Shown here one piece after another: positions 4,851 to 5,593 of a DNA stretch of 5,593 bases (position 1 is the first letter of the stretch; each line of letters begins with the position of its first letter). A program made the translations under genes and the position numbers. Location of the stretch: NCBI GenBank assembly GCA_029940345.1, contig JAOZRC010000398.1, forward strand, positions 1 to 5,593, in the 5' to 3' direction. The notes beneath the pieces were generated by a model. That model did no database searches, was not told where the DNA came from, and saw only the letters and a program-made list of their open reading frames with translations. This DNA comes from Desulfobacterales bacterium (GTDB lineage: Bacteria > Desulfobacterota > Desulfobacteria > Desulfobacterales > JAUCGF01).

Positions 4851-5593
4851 TCACTTTAGCCGTATTGAATTCGGAAAAACAACTTTTTGAAAAATGAGGC
4901 GCGAAAAAGCGCCCGTGTTACGTACAAAATCGGTAAAAGGACGAAAATGGGAGATTCGTTTAACACCGGGGCGATAATTGACGCTGACCGGCGCTTCATA
5001 CACCGGAATCCCATGCCAGCGGGCTTTAACAAGTACCTCAATTTCAAATTGAAACCGCCGGGCAACCACATCCAGGTGAAGGGTTTCCGGCAGCGGATAG
5101 ATACGAAATCCGCTTTGGGAATCGTTCATTAAAGGGCCTCCCGACAACCACACCCAGAAATTGGAAAATTTTCGGCCAAAGCGACTGGTCCAGGGAACAT
5201 CGGCACCAGCCATACCTTGTCGTTTTCCAACAATAATCGGCCTTTGTCCCCGAACTATGGCACGGATCAGTTTGAGCGCGTCTCCAGGATTATGCTGACC
5301 ATCGGCGTCGAGCGTAATCGCCCAGTCCGCGGTTGCGCCGGCCGCTTTCATTCCGGTCAGAATTGCGGCGCCTTTGCCTCGGTTCACGCCATGACGCAAG
5401 ATACAGATATCTTTAATCTCTTCGATGCGGTTATACCCACCGTCGGTAGAACCGTCATCTACCACAAAAATCGGTATATGCAGTTTTTTAGCGGCAAGGA
5501 TCACTTCACGCACCTTTTGCTCATGGTTATAAACCGGAATAATGAGCGCAAAGCGTCCGTTCAAACCAGTATCCGGCCGGTTATCTTGGATGG
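4851..5593 (-). CDS. Family 2 glycosyltransferase, dolichol-phosphate-mannose-synthase-like (5' end probably outside)
   Basis: This encodes a GT-A fold glycosyltransferase that should transfer a sugar from a nucleotide-sugar to a lipid carrier or lipid product on the cytoplasmic side. Counting from the TTG at 5564, motifs are IIPVYNH (8-14), VVDDGSTDGG (34-43) for nucleotide binding, NRGKGAAI (61-68), the metal-binding DXD as DADGQH (Asp86, Asp88), DSQSGFRIYP (148-157) and RRFQFEIEVLVKA (169-181). These are the usual DPM1/DPMS-like landmarks. There are no C-terminal membrane helices, so it is the short, single-domain form. The frame stays open through 5565-5593 (reading IQDNRPDTG) and no Shine-Dalgarno precedes the TTG, so the true start may lie upstream of the window. 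It is the first gene of the visible operon, with the exporter 4 bases downstream. Donor and acceptor cannot be told from sequence. Confidence 0.92.
   Translation of the reverse strand, partial: IQDNRPDTGLNGRFALIIPVYNHEQKVREVILAAKKLHIPIFVVDDGSTDGGYNRIEEIKDICILRHGVNRGKGAAILTGMKAAGATADWAITLDADGQHNPGDALKLIRAIVRGQRPIIVGKRQGMAGADVPWTSRFGRKFSNFWVWLSGGPLMNDSQSGFRIYPLPETLHLDVVARRFQFEIEVLVKARWHGIPVYEAPVSVNYRPGVKRISHFRPFTDFVRNTGAFSRLIFQKVVFPNSIRLK

Overview
The window looks like a piece of a Gram-negative chromosome, most likely a sulfate-reducing Desulfobacterota (deltaproteobacterial) species. The reasons are a small protein at 378-734 that resembles the DVU0772-type family of sulfate reducers, an LpxL-like acyltransferase (implying an outer membrane or lipid A-like chemistry), a sigma-54-type promoter, and intergenic spacers packed with palindromic repeats. 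The lineage call is inference from recalled family resemblance; no search was run. All four credible genes lie on the minus strand, so transcription runs from high to low coordinates.

Right half, in transcription order: a family 2 glycosyltransferase (4851 to the window edge, 5' end probably outside), then 4 bases later an 814-residue MMPL/RND-type membrane exporter (2402-4846), then after a 270-base spacer an LpxL/HtrB-like lipid acyltransferase (1218-2132). A glycosyltransferase, an MMPL exporter and a lysophospholipid-type acyltransferase are the membrane and tailoring part of aryl-polyene-like and related lipid clusters. The simplest reading is that the three proteins decorate, acylate and move a lipid-like product towards the outer membrane. 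The core synthases (ketosynthase, acyl carrier protein, ligase) would have to lie beyond position 5593 and are not seen here.

The spacer between exporter and acyltransferase (2133-2401) holds two structured elements. One is a trio of 14-base-period repeats with an inverted copy. The other is a perfect 22-bp inverted repeat whose arms are themselves near-palindromes.

Left half: the spacer 735-1217 contains a composite palindromic element (935-1051) made of two inverted copies of one hairpin unit, with compensatory base-pair changes. Next to it is a well-matched sigma-54 -24/-12 promoter (893-910, minus), which should drive the small gene at 378-734 through a leader of about 150 bases with a strong ribosome binding site. 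The first 377 bases carry no convincing gene, only hairpins and repeat-like sequence. One of these, at 282-350, shares its end sequence with the 935-1051 element.
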